This document shows positions 63,630 through 64,000 of a stretch of DNA of 64,000 nucleotides, piece by piece. The stretch covers positions 186,001-250,000 of the forward strand of contig NZ_BMMH01000006.1 of the NCBI RefSeq assembly GCF_014645735.1, written 5' to 3'. The position numbers were made by a program, and so were the translations under genes. Positions within the stretch are counted from its first letter, which is position 1, and every line of letters starts with the position of its first letter. The notes under the pieces were generated by a model. The model saw only the letters and a list, made by a program, of their open reading frames with translations. It did not search any database and was not told the DNA's origin. Origin of the DNA: Nocardia jinanensis (GTDB lineage Bacteria > Actinomycetota > Actinomycetes > Mycobacteriales > Mycobacteriaceae).

Positions 63630-64000
63630 CTATCGCGCGGTCCGCCGCTGCACTTGCGCGTACAGTGCCGTCGCCGCCAGCGCGATGACGCCGACGAACA
63701 GGTACTGCCACGCTTGGGAGAGCCCGAGGAAAATCGTCGAGTTCTCGATCAGTTGCAGGAACAGCACCCCGAACAGCACCCCGATGAAGCTGCCACGACC
63801 ACCGAAGATCGAGGCGCCGCCGAGTACGACGGCGGTGATGGAGGTCAGCGTGTAGGTGAGGCCGGCCGTGGGGTCCCCGACGCCGATCTGCGACATCAGC
63901 AGCAGCGCACCGACGGCGGTGAGAACCGAACTCGCGATATAGGCCAGTAACTGGACCCGCCCGACCGGGATACCGCGGTAGTGGGCCGCCGAATCGTTCG
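63630..64000 (-). CDS. ABC transporter permease (sugar type), 5' end outside window
   Basis: The last ~123 residues of an inner-membrane permease of the RbsC/XylH family run leftward and stop at 63630; the N-terminal part is beyond the window end. Segments TLTSITAVVLGGASIFGGRG and SFIGVLFGVLFLQLIENSTI are the strongly conserved C-terminal core of this family, and the tail LYAQVQRRTAR is cytosolic. Family members import ribose, xylose, autoinducer-2 or similar sugars together with an ATPase and a binding protein. These partners would be encoded beyond the edge. Confidence 0.88.
   Translation of the reverse strand, partial: NDSAAHYRGIPVGRVQLLAYIASSVLTAVGALLLMSQIGVGDPTAGLTYTLTSITAVVLGGASIFGGRGSFIGVLFGVLFLQLIENSTIFLGLSQAWQYLFVGVIALAATALYAQVQRRTAR

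Overview
The window is GC-rich actinobacterial DNA, most likely from Nocardia or a close relative in the Mycobacteriales. This rests on GC-ending codons, frequent GTG and TTG starts, two proteins with a WXG100/CpnT-type N-terminus, type I PKS modules, many P450, IclR and TetR genes, and apparently leaderless regulators. It looks like an accessory catabolic and secondary-metabolism region of the chromosome. No tRNA, rRNA, CRISPR array or intact transposon was seen. A striking number of short gene relics lie between the intact genes.

Region 1 (1-12.9 kb): a thiolase-like gene cut by the window edge, a 3Fe-4S ferredoxin plus cytochrome P450 pair, a second P450 without the ExxR arginine, a luciferase-like flavin monooxygenase, a small secreted Gly/Trp repeat protein, an FAD monooxygenase, an isolated cytochrome c oxidase subunit I gene and a DUF427 gene.

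Region 2 (13.4-28.8 kb): a CoA-ester catabolic cluster. A FadR-type regulator faces a leftward set: ADP-forming acyl-CoA synthetase, MaoC hydratase, acyl-CoA dehydrogenase, a TRAP transporter (P, Q, M), nitroreductase and alpha-methylacyl-CoA racemase. A rightward set carries thiolase, an OB-fold partner, a ketosteroid-dehydrogenase-like flavoprotein, a YciI protein and an MFS transporter. Together they look able to import an organic acid, probably methyl-branched or alicyclic, activate it to a CoA ester, epimerise it and beta-oxidise it.

Region 3 (28.8-32.1 kb): a scrambled zone with a 3'-truncated esterase, RibB, aminoglycoside-phosphotransferase-like and SDR relics, and a tandem-TetR frame whose 5' end is fused to antisense relic DNA.

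Region 4 (32.2-41.8 kb): an eight-gene, mostly overlapping leftward operon for an aromatic acid: MFS, Rieske oxygenase, SsuABC-type ABC transporter, zinc alcohol dehydrogenase, an unknown protein and a phthalate-dioxygenase-reductase-type reductase. An IclR gene flanks each end. The ABC binding-protein gene has a one-base frameshift.

Region 5 (41.9-46.2 kb): HTH and TetR relics and two type I PKS genes that both carry large internal deletions (KS-AT joined out of frame to TE; KS start joined to the end of an ACP).

Region 6 (47.2-62.8 kb): two large proteins that share a WXG100/CpnT-like, hydrophobic N-terminal half and a Thr/Pro linker but have unrelated C-termini. The first (about 1,923 aa) ends in seven XRE-type helix-turn-helix domains and two sigma-70-like modules. 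The second (about 1,503 aa) ends in a degenerate zincin-like region and a glycerophosphodiesterase domain. This polymorphic-effector pair, above all the HTH/sigma protein, is the most novel element here. Between them lie a small secreted protein, a Nudix hydrolase, a RidA/TetR divergent pair and a beta-lactamase-like lipoprotein coupled to an ArsR-type regulator. The window closes with a second Nudix gene and a truncated ABC permease gene.
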